From an uncultured Acidaminococcus sp. (GTDB taxonomy: Bacteria > Bacillota > Negativicutes > Acidaminococcales > Acidaminococcaceae): DNA of 64,000 bases. The translations under genes and the position numbers were made by a program. The DNA lies in NCBI GenBank assembly GCA_900554515.1, contig USHN01000005.1, positions 1-64,000 on the forward strand, given 5' to 3'. Positions 18,156 to 26,596 of the stretch are shown one piece after another. Within the stretch, counting starts at the first letter, position 1. Every line of letters begins with the position of its first letter. Under the pieces are notes generated by a model. The model was not told the origin of the DNA and did no database searches. It saw only the letters and a program-made list of their open reading frames with translations.

Positions 18156-18190
18156 TACAGCAGTATGCTGAGAAAGGAGACGTGGAAGCA

Positions 18191-18775
18191 GTGCACCGAA
18201 AGACGGTCGGGTTCCTGCTTCTGACTTTCCTCCTGCTCCTTTTTCTTCCTTCCTTTGGTTTGGCTGCGGCAAAGCCCGTGGCCAAACTGGGGATGAAGGG
18301 GCAGCGGGTGGAAGAGGTTCAGGCCATGCTGTCAGAACTGCGTTTATACGATGACAGTGTGGATGGAGACTTCGGAAAAGGAACTGAACAAGCTGTCAAA
18401 AAGTTTCAGAAAAAATACCGTAAACCGCAGACCGGGATTGTGACCTGGTCCGTGTATAATCTGATGAGTAAAAAAAGCGGCCTGGATTTTGGACATTACC
18501 GTAAACGCTGGGTGATGGAAAGTACCGGCTATAGTCCCAGCGATCCGGGAGTAACGGGGATTACCTATACCGGGGCCATGATGCAGCGAGGCGTTGTGGC
18601 GGTGGATCCGGTGCTCATCCCGTTAGGAACAAAAATATATATTATGGGCTATGGCAAAGGGGTAGCTGCCGACATCGGCTCTGCCATTCGGGGCAACCTG
18701 ATTGACCTGGCTTTTGATAACCGCGGACAGGCGCTGGAATGGGGCCGTCGGCGGGTACTTGTGTATATCTGGTAA
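18191..18775 (+). CDS. Exported 3D-domain protein with peptidoglycan-binding domain
   Basis: About 194 residues: hydrophobic signal segment (residues 5-28), PG_binding_1 domain (about 35-95, LGMKGQRVEEVQAMLSELRLY...DFGKGTEQAVKKFQKKY), and a 3D (three-Asp) double-psi beta-barrel from about 110. The three Asp of the MltA-like active site are visible in VAVDPVLIPLGTKIYI, VAADIGSAIRG and LIDLAFD. This layout fits murein lytic transglycosylase-like or Sps-type wall proteins. AAAGGAGA at 18173-18180 fits GTG 18191 better than GTG 18182. Confidence 0.83.
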   Translation: MHRKTVGFLLLTFLLLLFLPSFGLAAAKPVAKLGMKGQRVEEVQAMLSELRLYDDSVDGDFGKGTEQAVKKFQKKYRKPQTGIVTWSVYNLMSKKSGLDFGHYRKRWVMESTGYSPSDPGVTGITYTGAMMQRGVVAVDPVLIPLGTKIYIMGYGKGVAADIGSAIRGNLIDLAFDNRGQALEWGRRRVLVYIW

Positions 18776-18787
18776 GGAGTGGATACG

Positions 18788-19225
18788 TTGTTAACTGCAA
18801 AAGAAATCCCAGCCTGGATGGAGAAAAAAATGGCAGCCAATCATTTTATGAATGTGGCGGCCATCAAACTGTCGAAAGTGGAATGCGGCTATTGTGAGAT
18901 GGTGATGCATACGGATCCTGCCATTCATGGCAATCGCTACGGCGCTGTCCATGGCGGTGCCTTGTTTACCCTGGCGGATTCTGCCATGGGGGTGGTGGGC
19001 TACAGCATCGGCTGCAAGGTGGTGACGCTCTCCAGCTCCATCAATTTCATCAGCAATACCAAGGAAAAAGAAGCGATTCTCGCCAAGGCCTATCTGGTCC
19101 ATGCAGGGCGCTCTACACTGGTGGTACGGGTGGAAGAATTTGACCATATGGGCCGTAAAATGGTGGATCTCACCGGGACGATGTTTGTGATCGGACATTT
19201 TGACGAAATTCCGCAAAAGTGGTAA
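18788..19225 (+). CDS. PaaI-type hotdog thioesterase
   Basis: About 145 residues, a single hotdog domain. HGNRYGAVHGGALFTLADSAMG is the PaaI/YbgC-type active-site segment, with the helix after HGG carrying the catalytic Asp. It probably hydrolyses acyl-CoA, but the substrate cannot be told. AAGGAG overlaps the stop of the 3D gene at 18774-18779, so TTG 18788 is the likely start; GTG 18779 lies inside that ribosome site. It precedes an acyl-CoA dehydrogenase, so a shared acyl-CoA context is possible. Confidence 0.8.
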   Translation: MLTAKEIPAWMEKKMAANHFMNVAAIKLSKVECGYCEMVMHTDPAIHGNRYGAVHGGALFTLADSAMGVVGYSIGCKVVTLSSSINFISNTKEKEAILAKAYLVHAGRSTLVVRVEEFDHMGRKMVDLTGTMFVIGHFDEIPQKW

Positions 19226-19288
19226 AATTATTATATTATTTAACTAAATAGAAAGACAAAAACAAAACAACAATACAGGAGGAACCCT

Positions 19289-20422
19289 ATGGATTTCGCA
19301 TTAACCGAAGAGGCACTGGAACTGCAGGCCATGGTGAAGGACTTCGTAGATAAAGAAGTCGTTCCCTACACAGAAGAGATGGATCGGGAAAACAAAGCCA
19401 GACCGGAGATTTTCCAGAAAGCCGGCGATATGGGGCTGCTGAATCTGGTTGTACCAGAAGAATACGGCGGTCCTGGTCTCGACAGCATTACCATTGCCAC
19501 GATTTACGAGGAACTGGGCAAGGGCTGCGCCGGGATAGCCACTTCCATTGCCGCCAATGCACTGGCATCTTACCCGATTTTGCTGGCAGGCAACGAAGAG
19601 CAGAAAAAATACCAATGTGACCTCCTGAATGAAGGAAAACTGGCCGCATTTGCCCTGACCGAACCGGGCGCAGGTAGTGATGCGGGTGCGGTTTCCACCA
19701 AAGCCGTAAAAGACGGGGATCATTATGTCTTAAACGGGAATAAAGTTTTCATTACCAACGGCGGCATTGCCGACAGCTATCTGGTATTTGCCAATACCCG
19801 TAAAACCGGGGGCATCCGTGGCCTGACAGCATTCATCGTTCCTAAAGATACTCCGGGCTTTTCCATTGGCCGTAAAGAAGATAAAATGGGGATTCGTCCC
19901 TCCAATACCTGCGAATTGATTCTGGAAGATGTGGTAGTGCCTGAATCCATGCGGGTAGGCCGGGAAGGACAGGGCTTCCGCATTGCCATGAATACACTGG
20001 ACAGTGCCCGCCCCTTTGTGGCAGCCGTCGCTGTTGGCCTGGCACAGTCCTGCCTGGATATTGCCTCCCATTATGCTCGGGAACGCCGGCAGTTTGGACA
20101 GCCCATTGCTTCTTTCCAAATGGTGCAGGGCATGGTGGCCGATATGACCATGAAAGTGGCTACGGCTCGTCTTTTGGTACAAAAAGCCTGCTGGATGCGG
20201 GATCAGGGCATGGAATTTGGCAAAGAAGCGGCCATGAGCAAATGCTATGCGTCCGACGTGGCTATGGAAGTGGCCACCGATGCGGTGCAGATCATGGGCG
20301 GTTATGGCTACATGAAAGATTATCCCATGGAAAAGAAAATGCGGGATGCCAAGATCCTCCAAATCTACGAAGGCACCAACCAGATCCAGCGGACAGTTAT
20401 TGCCAACAAAATCCTGTATTAA
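19289..20422 (+). CDS. Acyl-CoA dehydrogenase (short-chain, butyryl-CoA type)
   Basis: 377 residues. FAD flavoprotein catalysing alpha,beta-dehydrogenation of acyl-CoA, or crotonyl-CoA reduction in fermenters. Signatures: ALTEPGAGSDA, FITNGGIAD, GIRPSNTCELILEDVVVP, RERRQFGQPI, MGGYGYMKDYPMEK and IYEGTNQIQ, whose Glu (about residue 361) is the catalytic base of the short-chain class. AGGAGGA precedes ATG 19289. In Acidaminococcus-like glutamate fermentation this step makes butyryl-CoA; the exact chain length is inferred. No ETF genes adjoin it. Confidence 0.9.
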   Translation: MDFALTEEALELQAMVKDFVDKEVVPYTEEMDRENKARPEIFQKAGDMGLLNLVVPEEYGGPGLDSITIATIYEELGKGCAGIATSIAANALASYPILLAGNEEQKKYQCDLLNEGKLAAFALTEPGAGSDAGAVSTKAVKDGDHYVLNGNKVFITNGGIADSYLVFANTRKTGGIRGLTAFIVPKDTPGFSIGRKEDKMGIRPSNTCELILEDVVVPESMRVGREGQGFRIAMNTLDSARPFVAAVAVGLAQSCLDIASHYARERRQFGQPIASFQMVQGMVADMTMKVATARLLVQKACWMRDQGMEFGKEAAMSKCYASDVAMEVATDAVQIMGGYGYMKDYPMEKKMRDAKILQIYEGTNQIQRTVIANKILY

Positions 20423-20440
20423 TAACAAAACATATTGCAG

Positions 20441-20470
20441 AGGAATGTGTCGATGGGCACATTCCTTTTT
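20441..20470 (+). terminator. Terminator after the acyl-CoA dehydrogenase gene
   Basis: AGGAATGTG (20441-20449) pairs with CACATTCCT (20458-20466), then TTTTT. Confidence 0.8.
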
Positions 20471-20515
20471 GCGTGTGTTGTTGTCGGTACACTCGCAATT
20501 TTCTGAATTGCGCAG

Positions 20516-20544
20516 TTGTAAACATGGTTGAAATCATTTATAAT
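20516..20544 (+). promoter_or_regulatory. pckA promoter
   Basis: -35 TTGTAA (20516-20521), 17-bp spacer, -10 TATAAT (20539-20544). The start of transcription near 20551 bears on the choice of start codon for pckA. Confidence 0.6.
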
Positions 20545-20604
20545 TAAAATATAGCAAGCGATTGGGCTGTGGCCAAAATGGATGAGAGGGAGAGTAATGC
20601 TAAA

Positions 20605-22167
20605 ATGATCAGTGCTGGATTATTGGCGGAAGCAAAAGAAGCAGTATGCGATTTAAGTGTCCGGGAATTGATTGAAGAATCTATTCGCAACAGGGAAGGG
20701 ACTTTTTCCGATCGCGGCGCTTTGCGGGTTACGACCGGGACCCATACAGGACGATCCCCTAAAGATAAATTTATCGTGGATACGCCACTGACCCATAATG
20801 TGGTGGACTGGGTCACCAATCAGCCCTGCTCCCAGGAGACATTTGACAAGCTGTATGCCAAATGTGAAGCGTACATTAAAACCCACAGAGTGTATGTGAA
20901 TGTGGTCAAGGCAGGGGCCGATCCCAAGTACCAGATTACCTGCAAATTCATTAACCAGATGGCCTGGCAAAGCGTATTCATCAATCAATTGCTTATTAAG
21001 TCTACCGAACCCAGTACCATCCAGGAAGACTTTACCGTGATTTCCCTGCCCGATGTGGAAGCGGATCCGGCAGTGGATGGCACCCATTCGGAAACCTTCA
21101 TTATTTTGAACTTTGACAAAAAAGTCGTGTTGATCGGCGGCGGCCGCTATGCCGGGGAATTAAAGAAGAGTATTTTCTCCGTTATGAACGGGATTCTGCC
21201 CCACAAAGGGATTTTGACCATGCACTGCTCCTGCAACGTGGGCAAAAAAGGCGACGTAGCCTTGTTCTTTGGCCTTTCCGGTACCGGCAAGACCACGCTG
21301 TCCGCAGATCCGGAACGTTCTTTGATCGGTGATGACGAACACGGCTGGGGCGATAATGGGGTATTCAATATTGAAGGCGGTTGCTATGCCAAGTGTATTG
21401 ACCTCACCGAAGACAGTCAGCCGGAAATTTATAATGCAGTGCGCTTTGGCGCAGTCATGGAAAACGTGATTGTAGACCCGAAGAACGGCGTTCCGGATTT
21501 CCACGATAGTACCATTACGGAAAATACCCGTGTGGCCTATCCCCTGACCTATATTCCTAATGCAATTCTGCCCAGTCAGGCCGGCCATCCTAAAAATATT
21601 ATTTTCTTAACTGCCGATGCCTTTGGCGTGTTGCCTCCGATTTCTAAACTGACCAAAGAGCAGGCCATGTACCATTACCTCACCGGGTACACCAGCAAAG
21701 TAGCTGGTACGGAACGGGGGATTACAGAACCCCAGGCTACGTTCTCCACGGCCTTTGGACAACCGTTCCTGCCTCTGCCTCCGCTGACCTATGCCAAGCT
21801 TCTGGGCGAACGGATTGAAAAACACGATACCAATGTGTATCTGGTCAATACCGGCTGGAACGGCGGCCCCTATGGCGTGGGCAGCCGGATGAAACTGGCC
21901 TATACCCGTGCCATGATTCATGCCGCACTGGATGGAGAACTGGGCAAAGATGGCTGGACTACCATGCCGCTGTTTGGTGTATCCATTCCGAAATCCTGCC
22001 CCCATGTTCCCAGCACGGTGCTGGATCCCCGGAGCACCTGGGCGGACAAAGCTGCCTATGATGCCACAGCAAAGAAACTGGCTACAATGTTTAACGAAAA
22101 CTTCAAGAAAAAATTTGAAGGCCATGTAACGGAAAATATTGCCGCTGCCGGCCCTGTGGTAGGGTAA
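20605..22167 (+). CDS. pckA: Phosphoenolpyruvate carboxykinase (ATP)
   Basis: About 520 residues. Interconverts oxaloacetate plus ATP with PEP, CO2 and ADP. Motifs: TGRSPKDKF, the P-loop GLSGTGKTTLS, the kinase-2 GDDEHGW with metal ligands, and ENTRVAYPLTYI. GAGGGAGA at 20586-20593 fits ATG 20605. In-frame GTG 20569 and ATG 20578 lack a ribosome site and lie only 18-27 bases from the predicted transcription start, but cannot be excluded. It has its own promoter and terminator. Confidence 0.93.
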   Translation: MISAGLLAEAKEAVCDLSVRELIEESIRNREGTFSDRGALRVTTGTHTGRSPKDKFIVDTPLTHNVVDWVTNQPCSQETFDKLYAKCEAYIKTHRVYVNVVKAGADPKYQITCKFINQMAWQSVFINQLLIKSTEPSTIQEDFTVISLPDVEADPAVDGTHSETFIILNFDKKVVLIGGGRYAGELKKSIFSVMNGILPHKGILTMHCSCNVGKKGDVALFFGLSGTGKTTLSADPERSLIGDDEHGWGDNGVFNIEGGCYAKCIDLTEDSQPEIYNAVRFGAVMENVIVDPKNGVPDFHDSTITENTRVAYPLTYIPNAILPSQAGHPKNIIFLTADAFGVLPPISKLTKEQAMYHYLTGYTSKVAGTERGITEPQATFSTAFGQPFLPLPPLTYAKLLGERIEKHDTNVYLVNTGWNGGPYGVGSRMKLAYTRAMIHAALDGELGKDGWTTMPLFGVSIPKSCPHVPSTVLDPRSTWADKAAYDATAKKLATMFNENFKKKFEGHVTENIAAAGPVVG

Positions 22168-22175
22168 GCGCAGTC

Positions 22176-22216
22176 AAAAGGCCTGTGAATTATGGTTCAC
22201 AGGCCTTTTGCTTTTT
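22176..22216 (+). terminator. pckA terminator
   Basis: AAAAGGCCTGTGAA pairs perfectly with TTCACAGGCCTTTT around a six-base loop, followed by GCTTTTT. The T-rich tail leads directly into the ribosome site of the next gene. Confidence 0.85.
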
Positions 22217-22230
22217 ATGAAGGAGCGCCT

Positions 22231-22713
22231 ATGCGAAGAAAAGATCGGGAGATTACGGACCAGCAGCAAATTCTGTCCCTTTTGGATAAAACCCGGTTCC
22301 TGCACCTGGGGCTATTTGATGGGGACTATCCCTATATAGTTCCTCTGCATTACGGATATACCTGGGATGAAGCAGCCAGGCAGCTGACCTTTTATATGCA
22401 TTGTGCCAAGGAAGGCCATAAGCTGGAATTGATCGCAGCCAATCCCCATGCGTTTGTGGAGCTGGAAAACGATGTGGAACTAGTCAGCGGCGGCGACGTA
22501 GCCTGCCGCTATGGATCCTATTATACCTCCCTGATGGCCAGGGGAATGGCACACATTCTTCCCCCAGGGAAGGAAAAAGAACAGGCCTTGGAAATCCTCA
22601 TGAAGCACCAGACGGGAAGGGACTTTGTCATAACAAGCGCCATGGCTGAAAGCGTTGCGGTGATAAAATTTACTGTGCAGGATTTCACCGCCAAAGCACG
22701 GGTAAAGAAGTAA
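22231..22713 (+). CDS. Pyridoxamine 5'-phosphate oxidase-like FMN protein (NimA family)
   Basis: 160 residues, split beta-barrel flavin-binding fold. N-terminal MRRKDREITD and LLDKTRFLHLGLFDGDYPYIVPLHYGY are typical of the NimA/5-nitroimidazole reductase-like family, which bind FMN or haem. Whether it reduces nitroimidazoles or has another role cannot be told. AAGGAG at 22220-22225 selects ATG 22231; the 39-base upstream extension of the frame lies in the pckA terminator. Confidence 0.8.
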   Translation: MRRKDREITDQQQILSLLDKTRFLHLGLFDGDYPYIVPLHYGYTWDEAARQLTFYMHCAKEGHKLELIAANPHAFVELENDVELVSGGDVACRYGSYYTSLMARGMAHILPPGKEKEQALEILMKHQTGRDFVITSAMAESVAVIKFTVQDFTAKARVKK

Positions 22714-22737
22714 CAGCCATATAGTGATTGTAAATAG

Positions 22738-22782
22738 AAGGACTGTGAAGAAATGAGAACTCATTTCCTCACAGTCCTTTTT
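22738..22782. terminator. Bidirectional terminator between the NimA-like and LysR genes
   Basis: AAGGACTGTGA pairs with TCACAGTCCTT; internal GAAATGAG/CTCATTTC extends the stem. T tracts lie on both strands, serving the two convergent genes. Confidence 0.85.
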
Positions 22783-23689
22783 ACGTGAATTCTTTTACGA
22801 TCTTAATATATTCCTGGGCGTGGAAGGGGAGATAGGCGTTTTTGCGATAGGCAGCCACAAAATCCACGGTGGTATTGGGACTGCCCACAGAAAACAGGGC
22901 AAGCTGGCTTTGATCCGGAATGTATTTCAGGTGGGTTTCCGTGATAAAGGTCAGGCCGTATCCTTTAGCAGCCAATTCTGCTTCTGCGGTAATATTGGCT
23001 GTCTCTAAAATGATATGGGGCGTGAACTTTTGACTGTGGAACAGTGCATCCACTACTTTTCGGGTACGCTGGCTCCGGGGCTGGAGGATAAAGTCCTGTT
23101 CTTTCAGCCATTTCAGATCCATATGGGGGTAGCGGCAGCCTTTTTTCTTTTGTCCCATGGCCGTGAAGGGATTGTCTTTTTGCATCACGAGCACCACTTC
23201 CTCGTGGCTGATTACCGTATAGTCCAGATCCGGGTGGGCATCCCGGTAGTTAAAGAACGCCAAATCCACCTCGCCGTCCAGAATTTTTTGGACCAGCTGC
23301 TCAGAACTGGCCTCCAGTACGTCGATCTGCACGTGGGGGTACCGCTCATGGAAAAGCGGCAGGGTAATGGGAAGCATATAGGTTCCCCGCATGGTAGGAA
23401 ACCCCACTTTGAGCAGTCCTTCATTGTTCTTAATAATATCTCCCATCTCCTGGTCCAGTTCTTTTTTCAGCTCCAGGATCTGCCGTGCCCGGATCATATA
23501 GCGCTGTCCGGCATAGGTAGGGAGATATTTGTGCCCCAGACGGCGGAAGAGGGGCTGTCCCAGTTCTTGTTCCAGGGCTTTGAGAAATTTGGATAAGGTG
23601 GGCTGGGTTAAATAAAGGGCCTCTGCCGCTTTGGTGATGTTCTGGTATTTGGCGATGGCAAGCACATAGGATAATTCACGAAAGTCCAT
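22781..23689 (-). CDS. LysR-family transcriptional regulator
   Basis: 302 residues. N-terminal winged helix-turn-helix (residues 1-60: MDFRELSYVLAIAKYQNITKAAEALYLTQPTLSKFLKALE) and a periplasmic-binding-type effector domain (about 90-295). TCAGGAGGC precedes the start. It is divergent from prpF and the MatC-type transporter across a 280-bp region with repeated motifs, the standard arrangement for LysR activators, so it probably senses a di- or tricarboxylate and controls those genes. Confidence 0.88.
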   Translation of the reverse strand: MDFRELSYVLAIAKYQNITKAAEALYLTQPTLSKFLKALEQELGQPLFRRLGHKYLPTYAGQRYMIRARQILELKKELDQEMGDIIKNNEGLLKVGFPTMRGTYMLPITLPLFHERYPHVQIDVLEASSEQLVQKILDGEVDLAFFNYRDAHPDLDYTVISHEEVVLVMQKDNPFTAMGQKKKGCRYPHMDLKWLKEQDFILQPRSQRTRKVVDALFHSQKFTPHIILETANITAEAELAAKGYGLTFITETHLKYIPDQSQLALFSVGSPNTTVDFVAAYRKNAYLPFHAQEYIKIVKEFT

Positions 23690-23736
23690 ATTGCCTCCTG
23701 ATCAACTGCATTTTTCTTATTGTATCGCTTTCCATA

Positions 23737-23871
23737 ACTTTTTACCATAGTTTCTGGCAAAAGAATGCATTGTATTGTGTAATTTTCTGGTATGCAATTT
23801 GCCGTTGTTGCGGGAGTTTTCAGGAAACTTCGGAGAGTTTGAGAAAATATATATTACTTTTTACCATAGTT
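23737..23871. promoter_or_regulatory. Paired regulatory repeats between lysR and prpF
   Basis: ACTTTTTACCATAGTT occurs exactly twice in direct orientation, at 23737-23752 and 23856-23871. Extended forms begin ATA or ATT and end with TT. TTATAACA (23870-23877) and TGTTATA (23910-23916) add an inverted repeat that touches the prpF -10. These are candidate LysR-type boxes; 119-bp spacing would suit looping. Confidence 0.55.
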
Positions 23872-23889
23872 ATAACAGAAAACATGAAT

Positions 23890-23918
23890 TTAACGAAGTC
23901 TGAAAATTTTGTTATAGT
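23890..23918 (+). promoter_or_regulatory. prpF promoter
   Basis: Weak -35 TTAACG (23890-23895), 17-bp spacer, -10 TATAGT (23913-23918). A poor -35 agrees with activator dependence. Confidence 0.45.
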
Positions 23919-23971
23919 AAGTGCAAAGATAAGGACGGAAAAGGCGATACGGTTTTGAGGAGGTTATATAG

Positions 23972-25117
23972 ATGGAAATAAAGGCAATGCGGCTGCCAAT
24001 AACAATACTTCGCGGGGGGACCAGCAAGGGTGTGTATATTCTGGAAAAAGACCTTCCCAAGGATAAAGCAGCCTGGAAGGATATCCTGCTGCGGTTAATG
24101 GGAAGTCCGGACTCCAAACAAATTGATGGGCTGGGGGGAGCGCAGAGCGTCACCAGCAAAGTGGCGATTATAAAACAGTCGGAGCGGCCGGATGCGGATG
24201 TGGATTATACCTTTGCCCAGGTGTCCGTTGATAAACCGGTGGTAAGCTATGCTGGCAACTGCGGCAATATTTCTTCCGGAGTAGGGCCTTTTGCCCTGGA
24301 AAAAGGATTGTTGCCCATTCGGGAAGGGATAACGCCAGTACGAATTTATAACACCAATACCGGCAAGATTATTGTAGAGGACGTACCGGTCCAAGATGGC
24401 GCTGTACACTATGAAGGGGACTATCACATCGCCGGTGTGCCGGGAACGGGAAGCCCTTTGAAACTAAAATTCATGCGCCCGGCAGGGACGCTGGGAAAGG
24501 GCCTTTTGCCTACGGGCCACGCAGTGGATACGCTGAATGTGGCAGGTATGGGGCCGGTGCAAGTCTCCATTGTGGATGCTGCCAATCCTCTGGTTTTTGT
24601 AAAAGCAAAAGATGTGGGGCTCACTGGTAAAGAACTTCCCAAGGAAATCAACCAAAATCCTGACACGCTACAAAAATTAGAAGCCATTCGCGATGCTGCG
24701 GCGGTATTGCTGGGGCTGGTGGACAAACCGGAAAAAGCGGCCTGGGTTACTCCGGGCATTCCCAAAATGACCTTTGTGGCTGAAGCAGCAGATTATACCA
24801 CTTCCGATGGGGCGCAGGTGGATGGAGGCGACGTGGATCTCTTATCCCGGATGATGAGCATGCAAAAAGCCCATCCCAGCTATGCCATGACAGGGGCCAT
24901 GTGTACGGCTGCAGCGGCGGTAGTGCCTGGGAGCATTGTACAGCAGGTCCTTAGGCCGGATGCAGATACAGAAAATCTTCGAATCGGACATGCCAGCGGT
25001 GTACTCAGCTGTGGCGTAGAGTACCTGCACAAAGAAATCCCTGAGATAGTAGATACGTTCGGCTATCGTACGGCCAACTTGTTACTGGATGGTACGGCGG
25101 TCATCCGCCTGGCCTAG
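23972..25117 (+). CDS. prpF: PrpF-family isomerase (aconitate/methylaconitate isomerase-like)
   Basis: 381 residues, two-domain diaminopimelate-epimerase-like fold. RGGTSKGVY at the N-terminus and AGNCGNISSGVGPFA are PrpF family signatures. Known members isomerise 2-methylaconitate or trans-aconitate. No prpC or prpD neighbour is present, and the next gene is a carboxylate transporter, so trans-aconitate or a related tricarboxylate is a better guess than propionate metabolism. GAGGAGG precedes ATG 23972; the next gene starts 11 bases after the stop. Confidence 0.85.
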   Translation: MEIKAMRLPITILRGGTSKGVYILEKDLPKDKAAWKDILLRLMGSPDSKQIDGLGGAQSVTSKVAIIKQSERPDADVDYTFAQVSVDKPVVSYAGNCGNISSGVGPFALEKGLLPIREGITPVRIYNTNTGKIIVEDVPVQDGAVHYEGDYHIAGVPGTGSPLKLKFMRPAGTLGKGLLPTGHAVDTLNVAGMGPVQVSIVDAANPLVFVKAKDVGLTGKELPKEINQNPDTLQKLEAIRDAAAVLLGLVDKPEKAAWVTPGIPKMTFVAEAADYTTSDGAQVDGGDVDLLSRMMSMQKAHPSYAMTGAMCTAAAAVVPGSIVQQVLRPDADTENLRIGHASGVLSCGVEYLHKEIPEIVDTFGYRTANLLLDGTAVIRLA

Positions 25118-25127
25118 AAAGGAGCAC

Positions 25128-26396
25128 ATGATGGATTTGTCCTTGATTTCCCTTTTGGTACTGATTGCTGTGGTAGCCGTGGGATTCCTGAAAAAAGTCA
25201 ATATTGGATTTTTCTCCATCGGTGCAGCTTTTTTGCTGGGAACCTTTGGCAAGATGACGGCAAAACAAATCGCTGCCGGTTTCTCCAGTTCTATGTTTGT
25301 CACCTTGGTGGGCGTGACGTTCCTGTTCGGTATGGCCAGTGCCAATGGGACGTTGGATCTATTTTCCAAAAAGATTGTAGCGCTGGTGGGAAAACGAACC
25401 TATTTGATCCCGATTCTCATGTTTGTGCTCTCGGCTTTCATTTCTGCCATCGGGCCCGGGCATATTGCCGCCGGGATTTTGATGACCACCTTTGCCGTTT
25501 ACCTGGCTTTTGAGCTGAAGATTAATCCCATGGCGACAGCTCTCTATGCCAAACTGGGTGCCAATGCGGGGTGCGCTTCTCCTTTATCCCTGACTGGCAT
25601 TCTGGCAAAAAATCTCTCCGAACCTTTTGGTTACAGTGGCTTTGGCGCCCATCTGTTTTTCAGTACGCTGCTTTCGGGTTTTGTGTTCACTGTCATCGTC
25701 TACCTGATTTATAAAGGGTATAACGTGAGAGGGGGAAATCCCCTGAAACTTTCGGACATCCCTGCCTTTAACCGGGAACAAAAAATTACCATGGCTTCCA
25801 TTGTGGTGATGGTCATCTTCTGCATCGGCTTTAAGTTTGATACTGGACTCTTTGCCTTTGCTGCAGCGGCTGTCTTGATTCTGCTCCACTGTGCCGACGA
25901 GAAAACAGCCATCAAACAAATCCCCTGGGGGACGCTGATGCTGATTTGCGGGGTAGGGGTTCTGGTGAATGTGCTCGACAGCATGGGCGGCATTACGTTG
26001 ATCTCCAACTTCCTGGCTTCCCATATGGGCGAAAAAACCGCTGTTCCCATCATCGCCGCTACCAGCGGGATCCTGTCCTGGGTCAGTTCCACCACCGGCG
26101 TGGTAATGCCTACATTGTATCCCATCGCCAATAACATTGTGCATAACTTTGGCGGCAGCATCAATTACGTGGAAATGATTTCCGCCATTACGGCGACGTC
26201 CTTTGCCGCAGCCATCAGCCCGTTGTCTACCGGCGGCGCCATCATCATGTCTTCCTATGCGGCAGCCAAAAAAGATACCACCATTGCAGAAATGAACGAT
26301 ATGTTTAAAACCCTGTTCCTGCTGTCGGTGGCCAATGTGGCCGTGAATGTGATCATGGCAGCCCTTGGAGTCTTTACCATGGGCGGACTCTTTTAG
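25128..26396 (+). CDS. MatC-type dicarboxylate/tricarboxylate transporter
   Basis: 422 residues with about 11-12 hydrophobic segments. The N-terminus (LISLLVLIAVVAVGFLKKVNIGFFSIGAAFLLG) resembles the dicarboxylate carrier MatC N-terminal domain, and SAIGPGHIAAGIL and ASPLSLTGILAKN recall ion-transporter superfamily motifs. Co-transcribed with prpF; AAAGGAG overlaps the prpF stop region before ATG 25128 or 25131. Substrate presumed to match the PrpF enzyme. Sodium or proton coupling cannot be told from the sequence. Confidence 0.82.
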   Translation: MMDLSLISLLVLIAVVAVGFLKKVNIGFFSIGAAFLLGTFGKMTAKQIAAGFSSSMFVTLVGVTFLFGMASANGTLDLFSKKIVALVGKRTYLIPILMFVLSAFISAIGPGHIAAGILMTTFAVYLAFELKINPMATALYAKLGANAGCASPLSLTGILAKNLSEPFGYSGFGAHLFFSTLLSGFVFTVIVYLIYKGYNVRGGNPLKLSDIPAFNREQKITMASIVVMVIFCIGFKFDTGLFAFAAAAVLILLHCADEKTAIKQIPWGTLMLICGVGVLVNVLDSMGGITLISNFLASHMGEKTAVPIIAATSGILSWVSSTTGVVMPTLYPIANNIVHNFGGSINYVEMISAITATSFAAAISPLSTGGAIIMSSYAAAKKDTTIAEMNDMFKTLFLLSVANVAVNVIMAALGVFTMGGLF

Positions 26397-26405
26397 GCAA
26401 AATAA

Positions 26406-26447
26406 AAAATCCTGGCGTGTGCTGTATATAGTGCATTCCAGGATTTT
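26406..26447. terminator. Bidirectional terminator between convergent operons
   Basis: AAAATCCTGG pairs perfectly with CCAGGATTTT, with A and T tracts on either side, ending both the prpF operon and the minus-strand decarboxylase operon. Confidence 0.85.
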
Positions 26448-26461
26448 CTCGTTTTATACGC

Positions 26462-26584
26462 TTATTCCTTGCCGGGGAAGACTTTTGTCAGGCCATAGGT
26501 GAGGGCCGCAAACAGGGCCATGACGATAAATACGGCCGGGTAGGCGATGAGCAAAAGTTTTAGGGCGGCTTGTACACTTTCCAT
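26462..26584 (-). CDS. OadG-like small membrane subunit (40 residues)
   Basis: A 40-codon gene on the minus strand: MESVQAALKLLLIAYPAVF, then a continued hydrophobic span and the basic tail KVFPGKE. One membrane helix covers about residues 8-32. AAAGGAGG lies seven bases before the ATG, a strong ribosome site, and the gene begins 12 bases after the beta-subunit stop, so the two are co-translated. It resembles the very short OadG-related subunits of sodium-pump decarboxylases, which tether the complex; the match is by size, topology and context. Confidence 0.75.
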   Translation of the reverse strand: MESVQAALKLLLIAYPAVFIVMALFAALTYGLTKVFPGKE

Positions 26585-26596
26585 GCTATGCCTCCT

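Noticed and set aside
20569..20604. N-terminal extension of pckA from GTG 20569.
   Set aside because: The start would lie within about 18 bases of the predicted transcription start with no ribosome site; ATG 20605 has one.
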